A stretch of 64,000 nucleotides of DNA from JACMLD01 sp044227095 (GCA_044227095.1 JBGAFV010000001.1:5119734-5183733), one strand, 5' to 3'; shown: positions 52,440-61,356, numbered from the stretch's first letter. Numbers and translations are program-made. The notes: a model not told the origin generated them from the sequence alone.

Positions 52440-53015
52440 GTAAACAACAATTAATTTTTGAATACGATAACTATACTCACACCATTTCTCTTTTAATTTT
52501 TTTATTAGTCATTTGCAGGTGCCTGCAAAATACTATACTTGATTTTTATTTCTCTTCATAACAAGCATTGCCAGCTAAGCATCAAGCTATTTAAATCATC
52601 TCAATTATATATTTTAAAATGTATTTATAAAAATGAAATGCATAATAAAAGTGACAATAAACATTAATATATAGTAATAAAATTTATTTATTTGAGTTGA
52701 TTGTTGTGAATTTTTTACGCCACAAATTGCATTACGATCTTGATCTAACAGTACAACTGCACTGAAAAATCTTTACACATTAATGCTCGTTATTATAGAA
52801 TAATACACGAACGATGTGAAGATAAAACTCCAATTATATGAATTGCCTGCCATCCTGAAATATAATATTGGCTAATTCCAACCGAATGAATTTCCTCTCG
52901 TCTTACATGAATCAGTTCCAATTCGTATGATCTCCCGGATATATGTCCATTAAAAATCCATAACCTTTAAAAAGCTGGAAACTGGTGCAATTATTTTCAC
53001 TAAACCGATTTTATA
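52440..53015. other. AT-rich gene-free stretch upstream of the T9SS protein
   Basis: No coding frame is convincing in these ~575 bases. They are AT-rich and hold a small palindrome TATTAT-AGA-ATAATA (52791-52805) flanked by CGT/CACG that could be an operator. I see no recognisable riboswitch or RNA gene. The length suggests a long leader or decayed sequence. Confidence 0.4.
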
Positions 53016-54317
53016 ATGAAAAAAAAATTACTTCTCGCTATCCTGCTATTTGGAGCATTGCAATTATCTGCTCAATTGTTACCCGACCCCTATATTAATT
53101 CGGGTGATGTGTACCCATTTTTTTCTAGTTTTGATCTTGCCGGCCTTAACTCTTTAGGGGGTACTGCCGGAACCTGGGAAACAAACCGTGCTGCTGTACC
53201 CGGTTTTTATAGTTCGGGAGTATTGACAGATAATACAGGTACACATAGCGGTTACTTTATTAATGCTTCCGACGCACATAATGTAAATGGTTATGTAAAA
53301 AAGAACGGAACAGGATCATTTACTTTTCCAGTAGGAACAGGCACAGTATTACGTTCTTTATCCATTAGCTCCCCCGCTTCTACTAACTCTGCTATTGCAG
53401 TAGCGTGGATTGCAGGCGACCCGGCCAATGCTGCCTATGATCCTACATTACCAAATCCCGGATATCATTCCAGAAACACATCTAAGCTGGGTTCAAATAT
53501 TCTTGCTGTAAGTCCCGTTGGAGAATGGGATTGGATGGACATTACAAATAACGGTTCAGGACTAATCGTTACTGTTTCTATTCCAGATATGACAACATTC
53601 ACGCTGGCAAAAGATCTGCGTCTTGTAGGCTGGGATGGGGGCTCCTGGCAGGATCTTAGTGGGGGCCCAAGTGCTACTGGAAATACCGCAGGTTCTCTTT
53701 TAAGCGGAATAATGAGATATGAAATAACCGCTATTGGAATTGGTAGCGCTGCTTCACTTTTAGACATAAAACTTGCCGATTTTTCAATAACCGAGCAAAA
53801 TTGTAATGCACAGGTTAATTTCACTACCACAGCAGAAGATCCAAATACAACCATAGATATAGAACAAAGCCCCAATGGCCTAAATTTTACAAGAATTAGC
53901 AGTGTTGTATCACAATACCCAAATGGTGGTGCTTATCATATCAATGCGGTGCAGAATGACGCTACAGCATTTTACAGGCTTAAAATAATTAATGCTGACG
54001 GACGCTATAGGTATAGCGCTGTTAAAACACTTACCACTACTTGCTCAAGTAACAATCATATGAGTTTCTACCCCAATCCTATAAGCGGCGCTATGCAGGC
54101 AAGCCTCCGCTTCAATACAGATTATAGGGGGAAAGCCCGGCTGTTGGTCTACAATACTACCGGACAACAATTATTAAACCAGCCTGCAACAATAGTATCC
54201 GGGCAAAATATAATACCAGTAAATACATCATCACTATCTGCTGGAGTTTATTATATGCAACTTGTTGGAGAAAACGGTAAACAAATAAATAGTACGCAAA
54301 AGCTAATCAAACAATAA
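53016..54317 (+). CDS. Secreted protein with T9SS type A sorting domain
   Basis: A 433-residue protein with a signal peptide (MKKKLLLAILLFGALQLSAQ). The middle part has Gly/Ser/Thr-rich beta segments (GYVKKNGTGSFTFPVGTGTVLRSLSI, typical of Bacteroidota surface proteins). The C-terminal ~85 residues are a T9SS sorting domain (MSFYPNPISGAMQASL, LVYNTTGQQLLNQ, LSAGVYYMQLVGENGK). It should be exported through the outer membrane and released or surface-anchored. No catalytic motif is seen; it may be an adhesin or structural protein. Confidence 0.8.
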   Translation: MKKKLLLAILLFGALQLSAQLLPDPYINSGDVYPFFSSFDLAGLNSLGGTAGTWETNRAAVPGFYSSGVLTDNTGTHSGYFINASDAHNVNGYVKKNGTGSFTFPVGTGTVLRSLSISSPASTNSAIAVAWIAGDPANAAYDPTLPNPGYHSRNTSKLGSNILAVSPVGEWDWMDITNNGSGLIVTVSIPDMTTFTLAKDLRLVGWDGGSWQDLSGGPSATGNTAGSLLSGIMRYEITAIGIGSAASLLDIKLADFSITEQNCNAQVNFTTTAEDPNTTIDIEQSPNGLNFTRISSVVSQYPNGGAYHINAVQNDATAFYRLKIINADGRYRYSAVKTLTTTCSSNNHMSFYPNPISGAMQASLRFNTDYRGKARLLVYNTTGQQLLNQPATIVSGQNIIPVNTSSLSAGVYYMQLVGENGKQINSTQKLIKQ

Positions 54318-54481
54318 ACAATTACAAAAAGTACTAACCGCCGGATGAAAAACCTAAATCATGTTATTAATATCGCCAAAAAACTGGCCTTGAGCTAAAA
54401 GTTGATGATTATTGTTTAACTATATTATCATTTTTTCATCTCATTGTTAATAACAGCCCATGATTAACACCACCATTCACT

Positions 54482-54511
54482 ATCCCGGTATTTACTACCG
54501 GGATTTTTTTT
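54482..54511 (+). terminator. Rho-independent terminator
   Basis: ATCCCGGTA (54482-54490) and TACCGGGAT (54496-54504) form a 9-bp stem with a TTTAC loop followed by seven T. It lies 165 bases after the T9SS gene and 24 bases before the end of the convergent aldo/keto reductase gene. Confidence 0.88.
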
Positions 54512-54527
54512 ATTTTAAATGTCAGAA

Positions 54528-55421
54528 TCATAACTCATTCTTTGATGCAGCATATAGTTCATACCAATCCTGGCGATCGAGATCAATGGTAAAAGCATTT
54601 ACAATGTTTCTGATACGATTTTCATTAGTTGTACCAATTAAAGGAAGTGCTCCAAATTTTACCAGCCATGCAACAGCGATTGACTCAATGTCTGCATCAT
54701 ATTTCTTTGCTATTTCTATTAATTTTCTTCTTACCCTTATGGCGTCCTCATCCGTACCTGTTGCAATTCTACCGCCAGCCAGTGGCGCAGATGCCAGTGG
54801 CCTCATATAGCGCTGTTTAATGTAGTCTACCTGTCCGTTATCAAGAGCTGAGGTATTAAGCAGGTTTAATTCTATATGATTGGTAACGATAGGAACCCTT
54901 AAATAAGATGCAAGCAACTGATGCTGAAAAACAGAAAAATTAGCAACACCAATATTTTTAACTTTACCGGAGTCCTTCAACTTTGATAAAGTCAACGCAG
55001 TTTCTTCCAGTCCGGATAATGGATCTAAATGATCCAGTAAAAAAATATCTATATAGTCAGTCTTTAGCTTACGCAAAGAATTCTCTACACTTTGAAGTAT
55101 ATGATCTTTTGAAGTATCATAATGTTTTACACGAATGCCGGGCAGGTTTGCACCGGGCATGCGAAGACCGCATTTGGTAAACAAAACAATGTCTTCACGT
55201 TTAAAAGACTTTGCACTAATAAGATTGCCAAAAATTTCTTCACACTGGTAGGAGCCATAAATATCCGCATGATCGAATGTGTTGATCCCAAGTTCAAGGC
55301 ACAAATTTACAATATGCTCCATGGTAGCTTGTGTATCCCGGGCTTCAGTTGTCCATCTGTAAAAGCCATAAATAGCGGGAGACACTTTGGGTCCTGAATC
55401 ACTTAAATAAATCTTTTGCAT
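54528..55421 (-). CDS. Aldo/keto reductase (YdhF-like) with altered catalytic His
   Basis: A 297-residue TIM-barrel oxidoreductase. D50 and Y55 (NTFDHADIYG) and K83 (LFTKCG) of the AKR catalytic tetrad are present. At the usual His position the sequence reads FLLDHLDPL where relatives have LLIHRPDPL, so the His is replaced by Asp (D130) with a His one residue later. NADPH-site segments PLIGTTNENRIRNIVNA and SAPLAGGRI are intact. It may reduce small carbonyls, but the tetrad change makes activity uncertain. It has its own consensus promoter. Confidence 0.85.
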   Translation of the reverse strand: MQKIYLSDSGPKVSPAIYGFYRWTTEARDTQATMEHIVNLCLELGINTFDHADIYGSYQCEEIFGNLISAKSFKREDIVLFTKCGLRMPGANLPGIRVKHYDTSKDHILQSVENSLRKLKTDYIDIFLLDHLDPLSGLEETALTLSKLKDSGKVKNIGVANFSVFQHQLLASYLRVPIVTNHIELNLLNTSALDNGQVDYIKQRYMRPLASAPLAGGRIATGTDEDAIRVRRKLIEIAKKYDADIESIAVAWLVKFGALPLIGTTNENRIRNIVNAFTIDLDRQDWYELYAASKNEL

Positions 55422-55455
55422 ATTGAGTGTGTTAATCTTTGCTTGCTAAAAGAAT

Positions 55456-55487
55456 CAAAATTAAACAGTTCCAGTCTATAACTACAA
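55456..55487 (-). promoter_or_regulatory. Promoter of the aldo/keto reductase gene
   Basis: Minus strand: TTG (55487-55485), 21 bases, TAATTTTG (55463-55456), giving a leader of ~30 bases. Confidence 0.6.
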
Positions 55488-55523
55488 TTATTTTATTGAT
55501 TTTTTATATGCTTCCAAATGTAT

Positions 55524-55549
55524 TATATTTGTCTACAAATTTTGTAGAC
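55524..55549 (+). promoter_or_regulatory. -7 element overlapping a strong palindromic operator (BlaI/CopY-like)
   Basis: TATATTTG (55524-55531) is an exact -7 match; its last G begins the perfect 9-1-9 palindrome GTCTACAAATTTTGTAGAC (55531-55549). TACA...TGTA half-sites are those of BlaI/MecI/CopY repressors. The site is between the divergent aldo/keto reductase and rhodanese genes; a bound repressor would cover the transcription start toward the rhodanese. Confidence 0.6.
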
Positions 55550-55668
55550 TATAAAATTCTCAAAAGTTTCATCAAATACGTTGATCGTCAGCAGAATCGC
55601 CAAAATCCAATATTTTTTTGTTTATACAAATAAAACATTTTCCTTTACACCAGCCAATACAAGAAAGT

Positions 55669-56052
55669 ATGAAACACGTCACAAAATTATTATTCCTTTT
55701 ACTTACATCGGTTACCGTCAATGCACAACATAAAACTGTTTTACCTGTAAATGATTTTGAAAAAGCAGTACAAACTAAACCTGTTCAACTGGTAGATGTA
55801 AGAACAGCACAGGAATTTAGTGAGGGGTTTATTAAAAACGCCGTCAATTTCGATTGGAATAATCAAGCACAGTTTGTTGCCCAGGCAAAAAAACTTGACA
55901 AAACGAAACCTGTTTATGTATATTGTCTTGCCGGCGTTCGAAGCGACAAGGCAGCAGATTGGCTTATTACAAACGGATTTTCTACTGTTATTAACCTTGA
56001 CGGAGGTATAAAAGCATGGAAGGCTGCTAATAAAAAACTTGAAACCCCATAA
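55669..56052 (+). CDS. Rhodanese-like domain protein, secreted
   Basis: The start is the ATG at 55669, which begins a signal peptide (MKHVTKLLFLLLTSVTVNAQ); the frame upstream is weak. The 127-residue protein has one rhodanese domain: VQLVDVRTAQEFSEGFIKNAVNFDW and the active-site loop YVYCLAGVRSDKAADWL with the persulfide cysteine, then GFSTVINLDGGIKAWKAA. It is a periplasmic sulfurtransferase or redox partner. A LysE-type exporter gene follows 92 bases later. Confidence 0.88.
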   Translation: MKHVTKLLFLLLTSVTVNAQHKTVLPVNDFEKAVQTKPVQLVDVRTAQEFSEGFIKNAVNFDWNNQAQFVAQAKKLDKTKPVYVYCLAGVRSDKAADWLITNGFSTVINLDGGIKAWKAANKKLETP

Positions 56053-56144
56053 CGCAATCTTAGCGATATAAAATTATTTGCCTTTATTGGCTGTTATTTT
56101 TATTAGCCCGCATCAGGATACCAGTTTTTCTTAAACACAACCAA

Positions 56145-56750
56145 GTGAACTTTTTCTTTTCCTTCTTTTTTAGTTTTACCGGTTCACTTACACCCGGCAC
56201 AATAAATTTAAGCGCATTACAACTGGGGCTTGATAAAAAGCCGCATATAGCATGGGGGCTTGCGCTTGCAGCTGCAATCATGGAGTACATTTATGCATGG
56301 CTGGCCGTGAGTTTTGAAAGCTATATTACTGCTGCCCCTGTTATCATAAAAAATTTTCAGCTTATTGCAGCAGTTGTAATGCTTACACTAGGCGCCCTTA
56401 CACTCAGGGCAACTTCTGTTCCTACACCATTTAGCAACAAAATAAACAACAGCGGTTTTAGGAGAGGATTGGTTCTTGGAATACTCAACCCGTTGGCAAT
56501 GCCATTTTGGATTGGCGTAACGGCGTATTTAAAAAGCCAGCACCTGATTTCGCTTTCCACAAAATTTGAACTGCATAGCTATCTTGCAGGCGTATCAACA
56601 GGAGTTTTTTGTCTACTTATTATAGTAGCGTACATGGCAAACAAATTAATAATTATACTTCAGCACCATACCAAACTTTTAAAGAGAATACCTGGCTTTA
56701 TTATGCTTGCACTAGGCTTAATAGCATTTACTAAATGGCTCTTATTTTAA
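56145..56750 (+). CDS. LysE-family amino acid exporter
   Basis: A 201-residue protein starting at GTG (56145) with about six membrane helices and the LysE/RhtB N-terminal motif FFSFTGSLTPGTINLSALQLGLDKKPHIAWGL, then GFRRGLVLGILNPLAMPFWIGV. It should export amino acids or related small molecules. It is downstream of the rhodanese gene on the same strand and ends at a clear terminator. Confidence 0.83.
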   Translation: MNFFFSFFFSFTGSLTPGTINLSALQLGLDKKPHIAWGLALAAAIMEYIYAWLAVSFESYITAAPVIIKNFQLIAAVVMLTLGALTLRATSVPTPFSNKINNSGFRRGLVLGILNPLAMPFWIGVTAYLKSQHLISLSTKFELHSYLAGVSTGVFCLLIIVAYMANKLIIILQHHTKLLKRIPGFIMLALGLIAFTKWLLF

Positions 56751-56817
56751 ATTGTAATGTCCATTAAAAAACTATGCTTAGGAATTATCTTTTAGTAAAA
56801 CACACTTGAATAGTGAA

Positions 56818-56840
56818 GGGCTGTCAAAATTGACAGCCCC
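56818..56840 (+). terminator. Rho-independent terminator
   Basis: GGGCTGTCAA and TTGACAGCCC form a perfect 10-bp inverted repeat with only two bases between, 68 bases after the LysE-type gene. Confidence 0.75.
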
Positions 56841-57588
56841 TGCTTTTGAATTTTATGTATTAGAAGTAAGTAGCTTATACTATAACTATTACCGGCGCTA
56901 TAAGTTACCTATTGGTAACGCAGCGCTATAAAATCCGGTGTATAAACTCCGTCAAATAAATATTATTGCAGCAATACGAATTAGTTTTATTGAAATAAAG
57001 ATTTCCCTTAAGCAAATCTGTATCCGCAGCAACTATGTACTATATCTTTTGCTTTATAAGTGCTAAACAAAACCAACATCTTATCGCCAAAACTATCCAG
57101 TCTCTTACAGAAAAAAATAAGGGCACCATACCATTGTTTGATGCCCCTTGTCTCTAACCGTCCTGAAAATTATTTGATTGCTTTTTTATGATAAGAAAAC
57201 CAACATAAATAAAACGTATATATTTTTTTCTTTATTACTTAGTCTACATATAAACGTTATTAGTACTTACTAAATTTTAAGGCGCATACTTAATTAATGA
57301 AAGAAAAAGCAAATAATTTCATTTTATATCTTTTTACTTAGGCAATATATACAGATAATCTACTAGCTCATTTAAATCATTCAGCTGCCTTCACTATAAT
57401 TAAAAGAAATAAACCAAAGCTTTAAAGAATTGATATATGGCGATGTTTACATTATAAACGTCAGGAGCAAGCGAGGAAACAATTATCTTATAGCTTCTAT
57501 TGGTCAACATTTGTGTCAGCATTTCACTGCCAATAGCATCGTATAATATAGCTGTTCGTTTAGCAGAATGCTGTAAATGCAACTATAT
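56841..57588. other. AT-rich gene-free stretch between lysE-like and metX genes
   Basis: About 750 bases without a convincing gene. A minus-strand terminator lies at 57120-57150. A 60-codon minus-strand frame (57400-57582) begins 6 bases after the metX stop but resembles no family and has no clear signals, so it is not called. Confidence 0.45.
57120..57150 (-). terminator. Rho-independent terminator, minus strand, distant from any gene
   Basis: Minus strand: AAGGGGCATCA / TATGGTGCCCTT with a GGGCA/TGCCC core, followed by ATTTTTTTC. The nearest minus-strand gene upstream is metX, whose stop is ~440 bases away, so either metX has a long 3' tail or an unseen transcript ends here. Confidence 0.6.
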
Positions 57589-58599
57589 CTATTCCAGCCA
57601 CGAAGATAAATATTTTGCAATTTTTTCAGACTCCACCATAAAGCCATCGTGGCCATAGGCAGAATCAATTTCTATAAGTGTTGCATTGGGTATTTGTTGT
57701 GTAAGATGCCGTTGCTCTTCAAGCGGACAAAGTATATCGCTACTAACACCTATAACCAATGTTGGTTGCAAAATCGTTTGCAGTATATGATCTACATTAC
57801 CGCCACGGCTTCTTGCCATATGATGGCTATCCATAGCTTTGGTTAATAACCAATAGCAATAAGCACTAAATCGTTTTACCAGTTTATCGCCCTGGTAATT
57901 GATATAAGACGAGGCTTTGTAATCATCAAGTTTTTCAGCATCTGTATCAGTCTGGTTTTTTACCATAATACCATAGTTACGGTAAGTAAGCATACCAATA
58001 GCCCGTGCAGCTTTTAATCCTTTGCTACCGGCATGGGCAACAGGTTGCAACCAGGTATTGTCTGCTTCAATGGCAAGACGTTGGGCTGTATGTGTAGCAA
58101 TGCCCCAGGCACTTTCTGTAGCTGATGTTGCCAGCAGAAAAAGTTTTTTAATAATACTCCTTTCCATAAATGCCCATTCCATTGCCTGGTAGCCTCCCAT
58201 ACTTCCGCCCACAAGCAAGTAAATAGATGGAAGGTTTAAATGCTTACGGAGCAGTATATGCGCATTTACCATATCTCGGATAGTAACATGCGGAAATTTG
58301 CTGAAATAAGGTTGACCTGTGGATGGATCTATACTATGCGGTCCCGTGCTGCCATAACAGGAACCAAGTATGTTTGCACAAACAATAAAATAACGGGATG
58401 GATCCAGCACAAAACCATTACCGGCTACGCCTGGCCACCATTCGGCAACAGCTGAACTGGCAGTAAGGTGATGACAAATCCATACTGTATTGCTTTTATC
58501 TTCATTTAAAGTGCCATAAGTATGATAAGCCACTGTTATTTCAGGAAGCGATTGCCCGTTTTCCAGCTCAAAGCGATGCGGATAATGAAAAATCTCCAT
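57589..58599 (-). CDS. metX: Homoserine O-acetyltransferase family (MetX)
   Basis: The start is the ATG at 58599 (MEIFHYPHRFELENGQSLPEI), the family N-terminus. The 336-residue alpha/beta-hydrolase has the nucleophile elbow VGGSMGGYQAMEW (S133), NILGSCYGSTGPHS and the C-terminal catalytic His in YGHDGFMVE. It acylates homoserine, normally with acetyl-CoA, as the first committed step of methionine synthesis. It is divergent from the OsmC and MetZ-like genes; the 72-bp gap is too short for a SAM riboswitch. Confidence 0.92.
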   Translation of the reverse strand: MEIFHYPHRFELENGQSLPEITVAYHTYGTLNEDKSNTVWICHHLTASSAVAEWWPGVAGNGFVLDPSRYFIVCANILGSCYGSTGPHSIDPSTGQPYFSKFPHVTIRDMVNAHILLRKHLNLPSIYLLVGGSMGGYQAMEWAFMERSIIKKLFLLATSATESAWGIATHTAQRLAIEADNTWLQPVAHAGSKGLKAARAIGMLTYRNYGIMVKNQTDTDAEKLDDYKASSYINYQGDKLVKRFSAYCYWLLTKAMDSHHMARSRGGNVDHILQTILQPTLVIGVSSDILCPLEEQRHLTQQIPNATLIEIDSAYGHDGFMVESEKIAKYLSSWLE

Positions 58600-58622
58600 C
58601 AAATTCAAGTATACTGTTGAAA

Positions 58623-58655
58623 TTGCAAAGTAAAGGGCTGTATGAGTTACATTTG
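58623..58655 (+). promoter_or_regulatory. Promoter of the OsmC gene
   Basis: TTG (58623-58625), 22 bases, TACATTTG (58648-58655): exact -7 element, slightly long spacing. The ATG follows 17 bases later. Confidence 0.5.
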
Positions 58656-58671
58656 CAAAAAATATTGATAA

Positions 58672-59094
58672 ATGATACAAATAAATATAGACAGGGTTAG
58701 CGGAGATTATGGATTTGAAGCAAAAGACGCCCGGGGGCATGTAGTAAAAATGGATACCAGCGATGAAAACGGGGGCGTTAATTTTGGTGTGAGGCCAATG
58801 CAGGTTTTACTAATGGGACTTGGCGGCTGCAGCGGCATAGACATTGTTTCCATTCTTAAAAAGCAAAGACAAACAGTTGATAGTTTTTCCATGAAAATTG
58901 AAGGCGACAGGTTTGCAGGCAAAGAACCTTCTTTATGGGAAAAAATTCACATTGTTTTTGAACTGAAAGGCAAAATAGACCCGGAGAAAGCAAGAAAAGC
59001 CTGCGAACTATCAGTAGAAAAATATTGTTCTGTTGCAGAAACATTACGCACTGGCGGCGCATCTATAACCTGGGAGGTAAAGGTTAGTAATTAG
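58672..59094 (+). CDS. OsmC-family thiol peroxidase-like protein
   Basis: A 140-residue protein with the two redox cysteines of the OsmC/Ohr fold: C53 in LMGLGGCSGIDIVSILKK and C119 in EKYCSVAETLRTGG. The family includes peroxide reductases and proteins of unknown role. It sits between divergent metX and the MetZ-like gene, which suggests a link to sulfur metabolism or protection of thiols in the pathway. Confidence 0.88.
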   Translation: MIQINIDRVSGDYGFEAKDARGHVVKMDTSDENGGVNFGVRPMQVLLMGLGGCSGIDIVSILKKQRQTVDSFSMKIEGDRFAGKEPSLWEKIHIVFELKGKIDPEKARKACELSVEKYCSVAETLRTGGASITWEVKVSN

Positions 59095-59197
59095 TTGATC
59101 AATTGATTGGTGGAGAAATCACAAAATATCAGTCAGCGGTTCAACTAATCAAACAATCAACTGATCAATTAAGCAACCAACCATTTAACAAATTAGC

Positions 59198-60361
59198 ATG
59201 AAAGAACAACATCCTATAACAAAAGTAATTCGCACACGTACAGAACGTACAAATGAAATGGAACACTCCTCTCCTATGTTCCTAACCAGTAGTTTTACTT
59301 TTGAAGATGCGGAAAGCATGAGGGCAGCATTTGCCGACGAAACTGATGCGAATATTTACAGCCGTTTTAGCAATCCTACTGTACAGGAATTTACAGACCG
59401 CATTTGCGCACTGGAAGGTGCAGAAGCAGCTTATGCCACTGCATCGGGTATGAGTGCCATATTTGCAAGCTTTATGGCATTGCTTAAGAAAGGAGATCAT
59501 TTGCTGAGTTGCAATGCTATTTTTGGAAGTACACATACTGTAATTAAAAAGTATCTGCCTAACTATGGTATTGAATGCAGTTATGTAAGCGCTGCTAAAC
59601 CCGAAGAGTGGGAAGCCGCTATTCGCCCAAATACAAAAATGATTTACCTGGAAACACCTACCAACCCGGGTTTGGATATTATTGATCTGGCATTTGCAGC
59701 AGAACTTGCAAAGAAGCATAACCTCATTCTGAATGTTGACAACTGCTTTGCAACACCTATTTCGCAAAGGCCGCTAGATTTTGGAGCACACCTTGTTGTG
59801 CATTCTGCTACCAAGTGGATGGACGGACAGGGCCGAGTACTGGGTGGTGTTATTGCGGGAAAAAAAGAACTGGTACATGATATTTATATGTTTTGCAGGA
59901 GTACCGGGCCCGCATTGGCGCCATTTAATGCATGGGTACTTAGCAAAAGCCTGGAAACGCTGGATGTACGAATGGAACGGCACGCTGCCAATGCATTACA
60001 CATTGCTAAAGCATTGGAAAACCATCCGGCTATTGAATGGTTAAAATATCCTTTTTTAAAATCGCATCCGCAATATGACATTGCAATAAAACAAATGAAA
60101 AACGGTGGAGGCATTGTGTGCTTTAATCTAAAAGGAGGACTGGAAGCTGGCCGTAGTTTTTTAAACAAGCTGAAAATGCTTTCACTTACGGCTAACCTCG
60201 GTGACACAAAAAGCATCGCCAGCCACCCGGCAAGTACCACGCATGCTAAACTTACTGAGGAAGAAAGGATGGCAGTAAATATAACACCTGGGCTTATACG
60301 TATTTCTACAGGGCTGGAACATGCAGATGATATACTTGATGATATTTTACAGGCGTTGTAA
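59198..60361 (+). CDS. metZ: Cys/Met-metabolism PLP enzyme, MetZ-type O-acylhomoserine sulfhydrylase
   Basis: A 387-residue PLP enzyme. The cofactor lysine is K206 in VVHSATKWMDGQGRVLGG, and this segment with MFLTSSFTFEDAESM and YSRFSNPTVQEFTDRICALEG marks the O-succinyl/O-acetylhomoserine sulfhydrylase (MetZ) group; cystathionine gamma-synthase or methionine gamma-lyase activity cannot be fully excluded. With MetX it would build homocysteine by direct sulfhydrylation. A 103-bp spacer with CAACTAATCAA repeats precedes it. Confidence 0.85.
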   Translation: MKEQHPITKVIRTRTERTNEMEHSSPMFLTSSFTFEDAESMRAAFADETDANIYSRFSNPTVQEFTDRICALEGAEAAYATASGMSAIFASFMALLKKGDHLLSCNAIFGSTHTVIKKYLPNYGIECSYVSAAKPEEWEAAIRPNTKMIYLETPTNPGLDIIDLAFAAELAKKHNLILNVDNCFATPISQRPLDFGAHLVVHSATKWMDGQGRVLGGVIAGKKELVHDIYMFCRSTGPALAPFNAWVLSKSLETLDVRMERHAANALHIAKALENHPAIEWLKYPFLKSHPQYDIAIKQMKNGGGIVCFNLKGGLEAGRSFLNKLKMLSLTANLGDTKSIASHPASTTHAKLTEEERMAVNITPGLIRISTGLEHADDILDDILQAL

Positions 60362-60363
60362 GA

Positions 60364-60701
60364 CCTCACCCCGGCCCCTTTCCAGCGAAGCTGGAGAGGG
60401 ATGCCTATGTGTAGCATGTTATATAAAATGTAAGCACAATGGTATTGCAAATCAAATAATGCAGATGTAATTTTTTAGCCCACCAGTTGAATAATTATTT
60501 AGCATCGTTGCCTGCCCGGATGAACAAATAAAATTTTATTCATCCGTTCGGACTGGCGTCGCACTCGTGTACAGCATAGCATTATTCATCTTTTTAGCTA
60601 AGCTATAAATTTTCAATTCTTCTCTTTATCCTAGAGACAATAAAGAATATTACAAAGAGGCACCCATATATGCCAAAGGCGTAGAGGGGCCGGGGGTGAG
60701 G
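60364..60701. repeat. 338-bp repeat element with 18-bp terminal inverted repeats
   Basis: CCTCACCCCGGCCCCTTT (60364-60381) and GAGGGGCCGGGGGTGAGG (60684-60701) are inverted copies with one indel. Next to the left end is a hairpin TCCAGC-GAA-GCTGGA (60381-60395). The interior holds no gene but has a GCGTCGCACTCGTGTACAGC piece similar to fragments near 23850 and 31910. It fills the gap between convergent metZ-like and YceI genes. Confidence 0.7.
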
Positions 60702-60703
60702 TT

Positions 60704-61252
60704 CTATTTCTTCTCATACTTACAATCCACAGAAACATTCATTGTCTCTGCAATCTTATCTGCTACCAATGAAGGGATTTTAATATTATAATCTTTAGGT
60801 GTCAATTTAAACTTTGCAAGCAGTTGCGGCAAACCATTTTTTACAATAATAGTTCCGGAAACGGTTATATTTTTTGTTACCCCGTGTATAGTTATTTCGC
60901 CTTCTCCCGTTACAGGATAGGAACCGTCTTTTGTAATACTAACTGCAGAAGCATTTGTAATCTTTCCTTTAAAAATTGCTTTGGGCATTTTATCACTTTC
61001 CATATAATCTTCATTAAAATGCTCTTCCATTAGCGCTTTCTCAAAATGAAAACCTTTAATCAGCACTGCAAAACCAATTTCGCCCGTTTGTATATTTAAT
61101 ACACTTGATGCTTCATTATTGGTAGCATCAATATTTTCTAATGGGGTTTTACCAAAAAAAGAAACCTGGCCATGCCTTGTAATATAAATATCCTGCGCAT
61201 TGGTAAAATGCAGGCAAAGCATTGTTATAACAATGAAACAGATCTTTTTCAT
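60704..61252 (-). CDS. YceI-family lipid-binding-fold protein, periplasmic
   Basis: A 182-residue protein with a signal peptide (MKKICFIVITMLCLHFTNAQ). The mature part matches YceI: GQVSFFGKTPLENIDATNNEASSVLNIQTGEI, MEEHFNEDYMESDKMPKAIFKGKI and PVTGEGEITIHGVTKNI. YceI proteins are eight-strand barrels that bind isoprenoid-like molecules. An OB-fold protein gene lies 104 bases upstream on the same strand. Confidence 0.9.
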   Translation of the reverse strand: MKKICFIVITMLCLHFTNAQDIYITRHGQVSFFGKTPLENIDATNNEASSVLNIQTGEIGFAVLIKGFHFEKALMEEHFNEDYMESDKMPKAIFKGKITNASAVSITKDGSYPVTGEGEITIHGVTKNITVSGTIIVKNGLPQLLAKFKLTPKDYNIKIPSLVADKIAETMNVSVDCKYEKK

Positions 61253-61356
61253 TTGTTGTTTTTTAAAATATAGTTTATTGGCTAAAACGGGGAAGCAGTA
61301 ATTGTTTTCAGAAACAATTACTGGTATATTGTGAATTTACTTTTACGAGTGGCCAT

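Noticed and set aside
57400..57582. 60-codon minus-strand frame just after metX
   Set aside because: Placement is suggestive, but there is no similarity or typical domain; kept only as a note in the findings.
58600..58671. SAM riboswitch upstream of metX
   Set aside because: The 72-bp gap is too short to hold a SAM-I aptamer plus terminator and also carries the divergent promoter.
59884..60450. 188-codon minus-strand frame over the MetZ-like gene
   Set aside because: Antisense to a confirmed PLP enzyme; its sequence has no domain signature.
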